The notes: generated by a model from the sequence alone, not told the origin. DNA of 64,000 nucleotides from Brevibacterium gallinarum (GCF_014836885.1 NZ_JACSPY010000008.1:62001-126000); one strand, 5' to 3'. Shown: positions 24,099 to 32,912, numbered from the stretch's first letter. Program-made: numbers and translations.

Positions 24099-25735
24099 CG
24101 GTTGTCTCCTTCCGTGCGGCGGGCCGCATCGGCACCGGTGGTGCCGGTGGTGGGGTTGTCGTCGAAGCCGGTCATGTGTGCAGGCGTGTACAGCTCCGGG
24201 TACGCCTTGGTGTCAGCATCGTTGGCCTCCACAGCCCGGTCGGTGAACTCCTGTGAGGCGCGCGGCCACGGCAGCACGGAGAGCACCACCGCTGCGATGA
24301 TGAGGACGGCGATGATCACCCAGCCGATGATGTCGGCTGAGGTCTCGGTGTAGCCGGTCGTCGCGTAGGTCCAGATCTGCTGGACGAGCATGAAGCCCAG
24401 CACGATCGGGGTGATGATCGTCAGCGCGATCGTCCACATCTTGCCGATGCGGAACGAGGAGATCGCGTTGAGGTGATCGCGCAGCAGCGGGGTGGACCGC
24501 TTGATCCAGGCCACGGCGATGATCGCCAGCAGTGCACCGCCGACGATGCCGATGTTGTTGGCGAAGGCGTCAGCGACATCGAGCACGGTCAGACCGGTGG
24601 CCGTCGGCATGGTCAGCAGCGAGACGAGCGCCATGCCGCCGCCGACGATCGCCAGCGAGGTGCGGTTGGAGATGCCCAGCTTCTCCGCAACCGCCTGCAC
24701 CGGCACCTGGATGATCGAGATGAGCGATGACAGGCCGGCGAAGACGAGGCTGAGGAAGAACAGCACACCGAAGATCGGCCCGCCGGGCATCTGCGAGATC
24801 AGCGTCGGGAAGCCGACGAAGGCCAGTCCGACACCGCCGGCTGCGACTTCATCGACACCGGTGCCGGCAGCGTGGGCCATGAAGCCCAGGGCTGCGAAGA
24901 CGCCGACGCCGGCGAGGATCTCGAAGCTGGAGTTCGAGAACGCCACGACGAGGCCCGAACCGGTCAGGTTCGTGCGACGGCGCAGGTAGGCGGCGTAGGT
25001 GACCATGATGCCGAAGCCGACCGAGAGCGAGAAGAAGATCTGACCGTAGGCGGCCACCCACACATCGGCCTTCGCCAGAGCGGAGAAGTCCGGGGTGAAG
25101 AGGGCGTTGAGGCCGTCGACGGCACCGGGCAGGAACAGCGAGCGGACGACGAGGGCGAGGAACAGCACGACGAGCACCGGGATGAAGATCTTCGAGAACC
25201 GCGCGATGCCGCCCTGCACGCCCAGGAACAGCACGCCGAGCACGATCACCCACACGATGATGAGCGGGATGAGGATGCCGGGCACGAAGCTGAAGGCATT
25301 GCCCAGCGACAGCTCACCGGCGTGCAGGTAGGTCGCCTCGAAGAAGGTGCCGGCATCATCGCCCCACGCCTCGGTGATCGAGAACACCGTGTAGCTCAGC
25401 GCCCAGCCGATGATGACGGCGTAGTAGATGCCGATGACAGTGGCCACACCGGTCTGGAACCAGCCCAGCGGCTCGAAGGACTTCGACACGACCCGGAACG
25501 ACATCGGTGCCGAGGACCGCGAGCGGTGGCCGAGCACGTAGTCGAAGAACAGGATCGGGATACCTGCCGTCAGAAGCGCGACGAGGTATGGGATGAGGAA
25601 GGCTCCGCCTCCGTTTTCGAAGGCGACGTATGGAAAGCGCCAGATGTTTCCCAGGCCGATGGCAGAACCGATGGCTGCCAGGATGAACGCCATCCGTGTC
25701 GGGAAGACTTCGCGCTGCAGCGACTTAGTCGACAT
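24095..25735 (-). CDS. metP: MetP, sodium-dependent methionine/alanine transporter (NSS family)
   Basis: A 546-residue transporter with 11-12 membrane segments. The first helix FPTRMAFILAAIGSAIGLGNIWRFPYVAFENGGGAFLIPY is the diagnostic NSS/SNF motif with the sodium-binding backbone. ATG 25735 is chosen, with AAAGGA upstream; an in-frame start 42 bases upstream has no family resemblance. The metS gene overlapping its end supports the methionine/alanine assignment (MetP) over other NSS transporters. It probably imports methionine with sodium. No methionine riboswitch is visible in the upstream 338-base gap. Confidence 0.88.
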   Translation of the reverse strand: MSTKSLQREVFPTRMAFILAAIGSAIGLGNIWRFPYVAFENGGGAFLIPYLVALLTAGIPILFFDYVLGHRSRSSAPMSFRVVSKSFEPLGWFQTGVATVIGIYYAVIIGWALSYTVFSITEAWGDDAGTFFEATYLHAGELSLGNAFSFVPGILIPLIIVWVIVLGVLFLGVQGGIARFSKIFIPVLVVLFLALVVRSLFLPGAVDGLNALFTPDFSALAKADVWVAAYGQIFFSLSVGFGIMVTYAAYLRRRTNLTGSGLVVAFSNSSFEILAGVGVFAALGFMAHAAGTGVDEVAAGGVGLAFVGFPTLISQMPGGPIFGVLFFLSLVFAGLSSLISIIQVPVQAVAEKLGISNRTSLAIVGGGMALVSLLTMPTATGLTVLDVADAFANNIGIVGGALLAIIAVAWIKRSTPLLRDHLNAISSFRIGKMWTIALTIITPIVLGFMLVQQIWTYATTGYTETSADIIGWVIIAVLIIAAVVLSVLPWPRASQEFTDRAVEANDADTKAYPELYTPAHMTGFDDNPTTGTTGADAARRTEGDNR

Positions 25736-26073
25736 GATGTCCTTTCGGATCCAGGTGAGGGGCACGGCGGTGTGCACTCGGGGGGCCTTATGTCAGGCAT
25801 GACCCTCACAGTCCAGAAGCTCGCAGGGATCCCCACGAAACTCACAGCTGAGATTGACCTCACACTAAAGGTAGTCCGCAGGCGTGGTGCTTGTCACCTC
25901 TGGAGCCTGGGCACAGCTCCTTTGCTCCCGAAAAGTTATAACCGGAGGTCAGCCCGACCAACACCGGTCCGGGCAGCACCGCCTCGTGGCCAGGGCATGC
26001 GCTGTTGCCGGCCGGGGTGTGAGCTGTGGGCGGCCGTGGCCGCCGCTTGCGGCGAATCGCTAGACTGAGCCCT
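25736..26073. other. Gene-free divergent region between metP and cysS
   Basis: This 338-base stretch holds the metP ribosome site at its left end and the cysS -10 box at its right end. CGCCGC/GCGGCG (26041-26054) is a small inverted repeat just upstream of the cysS -10. I see no RNA gene, riboswitch core or further coding sequence. Confidence 0.5.
26061..26066 (+). promoter_or_regulatory. -10 box, leaderless promoter of cysS
   Basis: TAGACT ends seven bases before GTG 26074. No ribosome site is present. Confidence 0.5.
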
Positions 26074-27528
26074 GTGACCATACAGCTCTTCAACACCGCC
26101 ACGCGCCGCCTCGAACCCTTCGCACCCGTCACAGACGGTCAGGCCAGCCTCTACGTCTGTGGTGCCACCGTGCAGGGATCTCCGCACCTGGGCCACATGC
26201 GCACTGCGGTCGTGTTCGACCAGCTGCGCCGCTGGCTGCTTTACCGCGGCTTCGACGTCACATTCGTGCGCAATGTCACCGACATCGACGACAAGATCCT
26301 GGCGAAGTCGGTCGAGGAGTCCCGCCCGTGGTGGGCTCACGCCTACCACTACTTCCAGGAATTCACCGCCGCACACGACGCCCTCGGCGTGCTGCGCCCA
26401 ACCTATGAGCCGCTGGCCACCGGGCACATGACGGAGATGATCGAGCTCATCGACCGCCTCATCGCCGCCGGCCACGCCTATCCGGCCCTCGACGGCTCCG
26501 CTGATGTCTACTTCGATGCGCGGTCCTGGCCGGACTACGGTTCGCTGACGAACCAGCAGCTCGACGACATGGCCGCAGCCGATGACGCCCCGCTGCGCGG
26601 GAAGAAGGACCCGCGGGACTTCGCTTTGTGGAAGGCACACAAGGACGGCGATCCGCTCACCGCCTCGTGGCCGTCGCCGTGGGGACGCGGCCGGCCCGGC
26701 TGGCACATCGAATGCTCGGCGATGTCGACGAAGTACCTCGGACCCGAGTTCGACATCCACGGCGGCGGACTCGACCTGCGCTTCCCGCACCACGAGAACG
26801 AGCGCGCCCAGTCGAATGCCGCCGGCGACGCCTTCGCCCGCATCTGGATGCACTCCGGGCTGCTCAACGTCGGCGGGGACAAGATGTCGAAGTCACTGGG
26901 CAACTCGATCTTCGCCCTCGACCTGCTCGCTGAGCACGATCCGATCGCCATCCGCTACGCGCTTTCGACTGCGCACTACCGTTCGGTCCTCGACTTCTCC
27001 GAAGACCTCGTCACCGCCCAGGCCAACGCGCTCGAGCGGTTCGAGAACTTCCTCACCCGCGCCCGCGAGGTCCTCGGCGACGATGCCCCGCCCGCGCCCG
27101 AGGTGGCAGACGGCTACCAGAACCGCGTCGCCGAGGTGCCGGCCGAGTTCGCTGCGGCGATGGACGACGACCTCTCGGTGCCCAAGGCGCTCTCGGTCGC
27201 GTTCAGCGCCGTCGGCGAGGGCTACCGGCTGCTGGAGTCCGGTGACCCCGACCGGCAGGCGCTCGCCCGCACCGTGGCCGAACTCGAGCTCATGCTCGAT
27301 GTGCTCGGCATCAACCCGCTGGCTGCCAACTGGACCGCCGCCTCGGGCGCGGACAGCGCTGCCGAGACCGGGCTGCGCGTGCTCGTCGAGGAGCTGGCGA
27401 CCCAGCGCCTGGCGGCCAAGCAGGCCAAGGACTATGTGCGCGCAGATGAGCTCCGCGATCTGCTCACCCGCGCCGGCGTGCAGCTGGAGGACACCCCCGG
27501 CGGCTACCGCTACAGCCTCAAGGGCTGA
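26074..27528 (+). CDS. cysS: Cysteinyl-tRNA synthetase
   Basis: A 484-residue class Ia synthetase that charges tRNA-Cys. The zinc-binding Cys and HIGH-type signature are in YVCGATVQGSPHLGHMRTAV. Other zinc ligands are in GWHIECSAMS and FPHHENERAQS, and the KMSKS loop reads GGDKMSKSLGN. GTG 26074 is chosen because it follows a -10 box and starts the family sequence. A copy of the dispersed repeat (27340-27353) encodes Ala-Ser-Gly-Ala-Asp in the C-terminal domain. In most actinobacteria cysS directly follows ispF; here about 9.4 kb of other genes separate them. Confidence 0.95.
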   Translation: MTIQLFNTATRRLEPFAPVTDGQASLYVCGATVQGSPHLGHMRTAVVFDQLRRWLLYRGFDVTFVRNVTDIDDKILAKSVEESRPWWAHAYHYFQEFTAAHDALGVLRPTYEPLATGHMTEMIELIDRLIAAGHAYPALDGSADVYFDARSWPDYGSLTNQQLDDMAAADDAPLRGKKDPRDFALWKAHKDGDPLTASWPSPWGRGRPGWHIECSAMSTKYLGPEFDIHGGGLDLRFPHHENERAQSNAAGDAFARIWMHSGLLNVGGDKMSKSLGNSIFALDLLAEHDPIAIRYALSTAHYRSVLDFSEDLVTAQANALERFENFLTRAREVLGDDAPPAPEVADGYQNRVAEVPAEFAAAMDDDLSVPKALSVAFSAVGEGYRLLESGDPDRQALARTVAELELMLDVLGINPLAANWTAASGADSAAETGLRVLVEELATQRLAAKQAKDYVRADELRDLLTRAGVQLEDTPGGYRYSLKG

Positions 27529-27573
27529 GGTGCCCGCCGGCCGGCGCCGCACCTGACCGCTGCTGACCTGCCG

Positions 27574-27625
27574 TGACAGACCGGCCGCAGTGACAGGCCA
27601 GCCGCAGTTGACAGGCCGGCCGCAC
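27574..27625. repeat. Three tandem 17-18 base repeats before rlmB
   Basis: Units TGACAGACCGGCCGCAG, TGACAGGCCAGCCGCAGT and TGACAGGCCGGCCGCAC start at 27574, 27591 and 27609 in the 132-base gap between cysS and rlmB. Confidence 0.75.
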
Positions 27626-27660
27626 GACCCAGCCCACCGACACGAACCGAAGGAGCCGCA

Positions 27661-28593
27661 ATGGCGACGAAGAAGGGCCCTGCCAAGGGCACCGGCGGCC
27701 ACGGCCGCCGCAAGCTGGCCGGCAAGGGGCCGACTCCCAAGGCCGAGGACCGCGTCTACCACAAGGCGCACAAGGCCAAGCAGGCCAAGCTCAGGCGAGA
27801 GGCCACCCAGCCCAAGCGGCGGCGCAAGGATCCCGGTTCGGACATCATCGCCGGACGCAACTCCGTCGTCGAGGCGCTGCGCGAGGCCGTGCCGGCCACG
27901 GCGCTGTACATCTCCCACAAGGCCGACTCCGACGACCGGGTGCGCGAGGCGATCGCCCTGGCCGCCGACCGCGGCATCCCGATGCTCGAAGCCGGCAAGA
28001 TGGATCTCGACCGGCTCACCGACGGTGCCGTCCACCAGGGCATCGCCCTACAGGTGCCGGCCTACGAGTACGCGCACCCCGACGACCTCATGGAGGCAGC
28101 CGCCGAGGCTGTCGAGACGCCGCTGCTCGTCGCCCTCGACGGGATCACCGACCCGCGCAACCTCGGCGCCATCGTGCGCTCAACCGCGGCCTTCGGCGGC
28201 CACGGGGTGATCATCCCCGAGCGCCGTTCTGCCGGCATGACCGCCTCGGCGTGGAAGACCGCCGCTGGTGCCGCCGGGCGGATCCAGGTCGCCCAGGTCG
28301 TCAACCTCGCTCGCGCGCTGCAGGCGCTGAAGAAGCAGGGGGTGTTCGTGCTGGGCCTCGACATGGACGGCGACGTCGAACTGCCCGAGGTCGCGCTCGC
28401 CCGGGAACCGGTATGCATCGTCGTCGGGTCCGAGGGCAAGGGGCTGTCCCGGCTCATCAGCGACATCTGCGATCAGATCGTGTCGATCCCGATGGCCGGG
28501 CAGATGGAGTCCCTCAATGCCGGAGTCGCCGCCGCCGTGAGTCTCTACGAAGTCGCCCGCACCCGCCGGGCCGAGGGGCTCGCCGGGGGCTGA
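27661..28593 (+). CDS. rlmB: 23S rRNA (guanosine-2'-O-)methyltransferase, TrmH/SpoU family
   Basis: A 310-residue SPOUT methyltransferase. A long basic N-terminal tail (residues ~1-58, rich in Lys, Gly and Arg) precedes the substrate-binding domain IIAGRNSVVEALR. The trefoil-knot catalytic domain shows motif 1 DGITDPRNLGAIVRSTAAFG, motif 2 IVVGSEGKGLSRL and motif 3 IPMAGQMESLNAGVAAAVSLYE. It uses SAM to methylate a ribose in 23S rRNA. AAGGAG precedes the ATG. It follows cysS, as in other actinobacteria. Confidence 0.92.
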   Translation: MATKKGPAKGTGGHGRRKLAGKGPTPKAEDRVYHKAHKAKQAKLRREATQPKRRRKDPGSDIIAGRNSVVEALREAVPATALYISHKADSDDRVREAIALAADRGIPMLEAGKMDLDRLTDGAVHQGIALQVPAYEYAHPDDLMEAAAEAVETPLLVALDGITDPRNLGAIVRSTAAFGGHGVIIPERRSAGMTASAWKTAAGAAGRIQVAQVVNLARALQALKKQGVFVLGLDMDGDVELPEVALAREPVCIVVGSEGKGLSRLISDICDQIVSIPMAGQMESLNAGVAAAVSLYEVARTRRAEGLAGG

Positions 28594-28603
28594 GGGTTTA
28601 GAG

Positions 28604-28636
28604 CTGGGGCTTGGAGTTGGGGACTGGGGCTTGGAG
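28604..28636. repeat. G-rich direct repeat
   Basis: CTGGGGCTTGGAG occurs at 28604-28616 and 28624-28636 (period 20). With GGG at 28594-28596 and GGGG at 28619-28622 the strand has several G-runs that could in principle stack. Confidence 0.6.
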
Positions 28637-28729
28637 GCGGTACGGGAGACGCTTCCCGACGCGGATCAGGAGGGCCCACAGCGACCGCTGCCCGATCGCC
28701 CTGCCCTGCACGGACACGTGAGTGTGTCG

Positions 28730-28862
28730 TTCGTGTGGAACCGACGCCTCTCGAGTCGACACGAAATGCACGGTTCCGAGTCTCGCGGCGTGCTTTTCGT
28801 GTGGAATCGACGATGCACGAGCGAGCATGAAGTGCACGACTGACGTCGACGTGCCGGCCGGG
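28730..28862. repeat. Pair of 66-base repeats, TTCGTGTGGAA type
   Basis: TTCGTGTGGAA starts at 28730 and 28796. Both copies continue with CGACG and, later, a GCACG-ended segment (ACACGAAATGCACG against GCATGAAGTGCACG). In copy 1, TTCGTGT, GGAACCG, ACACGAA and CGGTTCC occur in that order, giving two crossing inverted repeats. Confidence 0.65.
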
Positions 28863-28892
28863 GTTCAGCCGGCGGCCACTTCCGCAGACCGC

Positions 28893-28998
28893 GTTGAGTG
28901 TCATATCCAGCGTCGTCGATATCGCACTGAACGACTATGAATCGGCCGAAACGTAGCCGTTCAGTGCAAGATCCAGTGTCGTGGATTCTGCACTGAAC
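28893..28998. repeat. Pair of palindromic repeats, GTTCAGTGC type
   Basis: The copy at 28959-28998 has arms GTTCAGTGC and GCACTGAAC, extended to 17 bases by AAGATCCA/TGGATTCT with two mismatches. The copy at 28893-28933 is a diverged version (GTTGAGTGTCATATCCA, then GATATCGCACTGAAC). The spacing is 66 bases. Confidence 0.65.
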
Positions 28999-29054
28999 GA
29001 CGATCGACGCGAGTGCCCGGCCCGCACCCAGGTCAGCCCCAGGCCAGTCCCAGC

Positions 29055-30461
29055 TCAGCCCAGGTCGACGTTGCGCGGATCCACCGCCGGGGCCGTCGTG
29101 CGGGTGGCGGTTTTCGGCAGTGCGCCGAGCGAGATGGTGATGATCGCTGCGATGACCATCGCCGCACTGATCGCCCACATGCCGGCAGACTGCGAACCGG
29201 TCGTGTCGGCGAGGAAGCCGGTGATGTAGGGGGCGAAGAAGCCGGACATGTTGCCGATCGAGTTGACCAGGGCGACGCCGGCAGCTGCGGCGGCACCGGA
29301 GAGGAACGCGGTGGGCAGCGGCCAGAAGGTCGCGAGGGCGCACATCACGCCGCAGGCGAAGATCGACACGCACACCATCGCCAGGAACGGCGAGTTGACG
29401 AACGAGGTCACCGGGATGACGGCGGCAGCCACGAGGGTCGGCAGGGCGACATGCCAGACGCGCTCGCCGGTCTTGTCGCCGTGGCGGGCCCAGAACACCA
29501 TGGCAACCGCAGCGAAGGCGAACGGGACGGCGGTGAGCAGGCCGCGTTCCATGAGCGAGTACTCGACGCCGAAGCGCTCCTGGAATCCGCCGATGATCGT
29601 CGGCAGGAAGAAGCTGATGGCATACAGGCCGTAGACCACGCCGAAGTACACGAACGCCAGCGCCCACACCCGACCGCTGGTCAGCGAGGTGCGCAGCGGC
29701 ACATGGTAGGTCGCAGCGGTCTCCTCCTCCTCGCGGTCCATCTCGGCTTTGAGCCAGGCGCGTTCGTCATCGGCCAGCCACTTCGCATCGTGCGGGCGGT
29801 CGGTGAGGAAGAACCAGCAGATGAAGCCCAGCAGCACCGCCGGCAGACCCTCGATGAGGAACATGAAGCGCCAGCCGGACATACCCCACAGCAGGCCCTC
29901 GCCGTGCTCGATGAGCCAGGCCGACAGCGGCGCACCCAGCACCGAGGAGGCCGGGATGGCGAGCATGAAGAACGAGATCGCCTTCGCCCGCTCCCGCTTG
30001 GGGAACCAGAATGTCAGGTACAGGATGATGCCCGGGAAGAATCCGGCCTCGGCGATGCCGAGCAGCACCCGCAGGATGACGAGCCACCACTCGCCGCCGA
30101 GCCCCAGCCACGTCCCGGCCGGCACGAACGCCATGAGCGCGGCGACGATGCCCCAGGTGACGAGGATGCGGGCGATCCAGCGTCGCGCACCGAACTTGTG
30201 CAGCGCGAGATTCGAGGGGATCTCCAGCAGCAGGTAGCCGATGAAGAACACACCGGAGGCCAGGCCGAACATCGTCTGGGTCAGGCCCAGCTCGTCGTTC
30301 ATGCCGTTGGGCCCGGCGAAGCCGATGTTGGTCCGGTCGAGGTAGTTGATGAAGTACAGCAGACCGAGGAACGGGGTGAGACGCAGGGCGACCTTGCGCA
30401 GGGTCCGCCTGCGCAGTTCGGCGTCGGCTGCGGTCGGCGCGGAGGATGGGGGCATCGTCAT
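29055..30461 (-). CDS. MFS transporter, anion:cation symporter (ACS) type
   Basis: A 468-residue permease with 12 predicted membrane segments. RLTPFLGLLYFINYLDRTNIGFAGPNGMNDELGLTQTMFGLASGVFFIGYLLLEIPSNL is diagnostic of the ACS family (GudP, TtuB, HpaX relatives), which imports organic anions such as sugar acids, tartrate, phthalate or hydroxyphenylacetate. AAGGAT precedes the start; ATG six bases downstream is possible. An SDR dehydrogenase gene lies just upstream in the same orientation with a 167-base gap, so the two may act on the same compound. The substrate is not determinable here. Confidence 0.85.
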   Translation of the reverse strand: MTMPPSSAPTAADAELRRRTLRKVALRLTPFLGLLYFINYLDRTNIGFAGPNGMNDELGLTQTMFGLASGVFFIGYLLLEIPSNLALHKFGARRWIARILVTWGIVAALMAFVPAGTWLGLGGEWWLVILRVLLGIAEAGFFPGIILYLTFWFPKRERAKAISFFMLAIPASSVLGAPLSAWLIEHGEGLLWGMSGWRFMFLIEGLPAVLLGFICWFFLTDRPHDAKWLADDERAWLKAEMDREEEETAATYHVPLRTSLTSGRVWALAFVYFGVVYGLYAISFFLPTIIGGFQERFGVEYSLMERGLLTAVPFAFAAVAMVFWARHGDKTGERVWHVALPTLVAAAVIPVTSFVNSPFLAMVCVSIFACGVMCALATFWPLPTAFLSGAAAAAGVALVNSIGNMSGFFAPYITGFLADTTGSQSAGMWAISAAMVIAAIITISLGALPKTATRTTAPAVDPRNVDLG

Positions 30462-30628
30462 CGGCGGGTGATCCTTGTCGGCGGATGTGCGCGATCCGGC
30501 AGCGCGTGCAGATCATGTCCGCTGCCGCCGTCCGCGTTGGCTTCGGTCAGGTATATCGCCGTCGACCGCCTGCCGCCGCCTGTGTCCCAGCAGGCGAGAC
30601 ATAGGTCGTAGCGGCCGGCCCCGAGGTG

Positions 30629-31423
30629 TCACACGCGTGGGGTGAAGCGTCCGTCCTGGGCCATCCAGCCGCCGTCGACGAGCAGCGAGTGCCCGGTGAC
30701 GTAGCTGGAGGCGTCCGAGGCGAGGAACAGCACCGGTCCTGCGATCTCGTGCAGCAGGCCCCAGCGGCCGAGCGCGGCCTTCTGGGCGTAGGCGTCCCAC
30801 CACTCCTCATCGGACTTGATCTGCTCGGTCAGCGGGGTCTCGAACGGTCCGGGCAGGATCGAGTTGACCCGCACGCCTGCGGTGCCGAGCTCGCTGGCCA
30901 GCGTCTTCGTCAGCTGCACGACCCCGGCCTTGGCGGCGGCGTAGATCCCCTGCCCGGGTTCGACGACGATCGCGCGGAAGGAGGCGAATGTGATGATCGA
31001 GCCGCGCTGCCGGCTGGCCATCTCACGGCCGAAGCCGCGCATGAGCCGATAGGTGCCCTTGAGGTTGATGTCGATGACCCGGTCGAACTCGTCATCGGTC
31101 GTCTCGACCATCCGCTTGCGCACATTCATGCCCGGGGTCATGACGAGCACCTCGGCAGCGGGGAAACGCTCAACGAGGGCGTCGACAGCCGCCGTCGAGG
31201 TGATGTCGAGTTCGACGGCGCTTGCGGCGCTGCCGGCGCGCTGTTCGATGATCATGGCTGTTGCCTCGGCGCCGGTGAGGTCGAGGTCAGCGCACACGAC
31301 GTGGGCACCGGCGTCGGCCAGCCCGAGAGCTGAGGCCTGGCCCAGGCCCGAGGCGGCGCCGACGACGACGGCGGTGCGCCCGGTCAGGTCGAACAGGTCG
31401 GGAATGCGGGGCAATGCGCTCAT
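30629..31423 (-). CDS. SDR-family oxidoreductase
   Basis: A 264-residue classical short-chain dehydrogenase. The NAD(P)-binding motif is VVGAASGLGQASALGLADAG, with D46 of CADLDL favouring NAD(H). DINLKGTYRL, the catalytic FASFRA Ser region and YAAAK (Tyr, Lys) follow, then VNSILPGPFETPLT. The final SYVTGHSLLVDGGW is complete. Relatives act on gluconate, 2-deoxygluconate or hydroxy-acid substrates. The ATG overlaps the stop of the DUF4032 gene (ATGA), so it is co-translated with it; the ACS-type permease follows downstream. Confidence 0.88.
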   Translation of the reverse strand: MSALPRIPDLFDLTGRTAVVVGAASGLGQASALGLADAGAHVVCADLDLTGAEATAMIIEQRAGSAASAVELDITSTAAVDALVERFPAAEVLVMTPGMNVRKRMVETTDDEFDRVIDINLKGTYRLMRGFGREMASRQRGSIITFASFRAIVVEPGQGIYAAAKAGVVQLTKTLASELGTAGVRVNSILPGPFETPLTEQIKSDEEWWDAYAQKAALGRWGLLHEIAGPVLFLASDASSYVTGHSLLVDGGWMAQDGRFTPRV

Positions 31424-32805
31424 CGGGGTTCTTCTCTCGTCTCATCTGCGGCAGCCGGCGGTTCCGGCGTCTCAGGCGGCACCTGCCCGGACTCTGCCGG
31501 CTCAGGGTCTGCCGGTTCAGGGCCGGCCTGCGCTGATTCTGCCAGCTCAGGGTCTGCCTGGGCTGATTCTGCCTCTGCGAGCCGGCGCAGCACTGCGGTG
31601 TCCGGATCGCGGAACAGGTGGGCCTCGCGCGGGTAGTGGGCGAGCTTCTCATCGCGGTAGGCGGCCACCGCCTCGGGCGTGGAGACATCCCGGCCAGCGG
31701 TCTCCGACATCTCCGCGCGATGGTCAAGGAACTCGTGGAACACCTGCGGCGGCTCCAGCCGGCCGCTGTACTCATCGGTGATCGCCTCGAGCACCGGCCG
31801 GTAGACATCGGCCAGCCAGCGCTCGGCGACGATCACCTCGGCCTCATCATCGAGCCCTTTCGCCGCCCGGTAGACATCGAGGTCGTTGAGCATCCGGCGG
31901 GCCTGCTGCTTCTCCGCGTCGATTCCAGTCAGCCGCCTGAGCCGGCGCTGGAAGTGCCCCGGCGCCACGACTTTGGGTTCGATGCGGGTGGTGACGCCGT
32001 CAAGGTCGGTCGTGACCGTCAGCTCGCCTAAGTCGAAGCCGAGCTCGTTGAGCCTTTCGATGCGCTGGTCGATGCGCCAGCGCTCGTACATGTTGAACGC
32101 CTCAGCAGCAGTGAGCTCGGCCCACAGCTCGTCGTAGCGCTCGCTGAGCCGGTTGCTCATCGCCATCGGATCGACATCCGGGTCGGCCAGCCCGCCGGCC
32201 TGCAGGTCGAGGAACTCCCCGGCGATGTTCGTGCGCGCCAGGTCGAGGTCGTGGCTGCGCTGCCCGGCTGACAGCGAGTCGTGCAGCTCCCCGGTCTCGG
32301 CGTCGACGAGATAGGCGGCCAGCGCGTCGGCATCGCGGCGGAACAGCGTGTTCGACAGCGACACATCACCCCAGAAGAACCCGACGAGGTGCAGTCTGAC
32401 GATGAGCACTGCGAGGGCGTCGACGAGCAGGTCGGCCATCTGCGGGGGCACGGACTTGCCGCACAGATCGCGAAACGGCAGCGAATACGACAGGTGCGGG
32501 GTCAGCAGCGCCCCGGGCAGCGGCTGGCCGTCGGCATCGGTGCGCCCGGTGACGTACCCCAGCGGCCGCACAGCAGGCGCGTCGAGATCGGCCAGCGCGG
32601 TGAGCAGCTCGTATTCGCGCACCGCGATCGCATCCTGGGTCTCTTTGACCGCCAGGATCGTGCCCTCGAACTCGACGAAGCGCACCACATGCCGGGAGAT
32701 GCCGCGCGGCAGGCCGATGAGCAGCTCGGGCTTCCACCGCGCCAGCGGCACATCCCACGGCAGCGCCTCGACGAGCTCAGTGAACTGATCGACGTGGATC
32801 TTCAC
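31420..32805 (-). CDS. DUF4032 domain-containing protein, kinase-like
   Basis: A 461-residue protein. Residues ~35-200 look like an atypical lipopolysaccharide-kinase/RIO-type small-kinase fold: AVKETQ (Lys, Glu), RLHLVGFFWGDVSLSNTLF as a catalytic loop with GD and N, and AYLVDAETGEL as a metal-binding D segment. Residues ~215-400 are the DUF4032 domain. The last ~60 residues are an acidic Ala/Pro/Glu tail built on a 15-residue repeat. GTG 32805 has GGGAGGAC upstream. Substrate and function are unknown. The coupling to an SDR gene is curious and may only reflect operon packing. Confidence 0.75.
   Translation of the reverse strand: MKIHVDQFTELVEALPWDVPLARWKPELLIGLPRGISRHVVRFVEFEGTILAVKETQDAIAVREYELLTALADLDAPAVRPLGYVTGRTDADGQPLPGALLTPHLSYSLPFRDLCGKSVPPQMADLLVDALAVLIVRLHLVGFFWGDVSLSNTLFRRDADALAAYLVDAETGELHDSLSAGQRSHDLDLARTNIAGEFLDLQAGGLADPDVDPMAMSNRLSERYDELWAELTAAEAFNMYERWRIDQRIERLNELGFDLGELTVTTDLDGVTTRIEPKVVAPGHFQRRLRRLTGIDAEKQQARRMLNDLDVYRAAKGLDDEAEVIVAERWLADVYRPVLEAITDEYSGRLEPPQVFHEFLDHRAEMSETAGRDVSTPEAVAAYRDEKLAHYPREAHLFRDPDTAVLRRLAEAESAQADPELAESAQAGPEPADPEPAESGQVPPETPEPPAAADETREEPR
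31493..31575 (-). repeat. 45-base internal repeat in the DUF4032 C-terminal tail
   Basis: TCTGCC-[AG]-GCTCAGGGTCTGCC starts at 31493 and again at 31538, a 45-base (15-codon) period, coding for an acidic Ala/Gln/Pro-rich tail. Confidence 0.6.
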
Positions 32806-32912
32806 GTGTCCTCCCGCACGCCAGCCGGCCGCCAGGCGGCGGCGACCGCAGCTGCGCTTCCATCGTAGCGAAACCCCTTCCCGGGCCGCCGCTGTTGCCA
32901 GCGCGCCCGCCG

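Larger units (their letters stand above)
28594..29054. other. Gene-free region with several repeat families
   Basis: This 461-base stretch between rlmB and the ACS-type MFS gene has no convincing gene; ORFs here lack family resemblance and follow the repeats. It contains a G-rich direct repeat (28604-28636), a pair of 66-base-spaced repeats (28730 and 28796) and a second pair of palindromic repeats, also 66 bases apart (28893 and 28959). It may also hold terminators for both converging genes. Confidence 0.7.

Noticed and set aside
25736-26073. Possible SAM riboswitch or T-box upstream of metP or cysS
   Set aside because: No conserved core motifs, no T-box sequence and no paired terminator/antiterminator could be found.
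29013-30611. Long open frame opposite the ACS-type MFS gene
   Set aside because: Arg/Glu/Gly-rich shadow with no domain; the minus strand encodes a complete 12-helix transporter.
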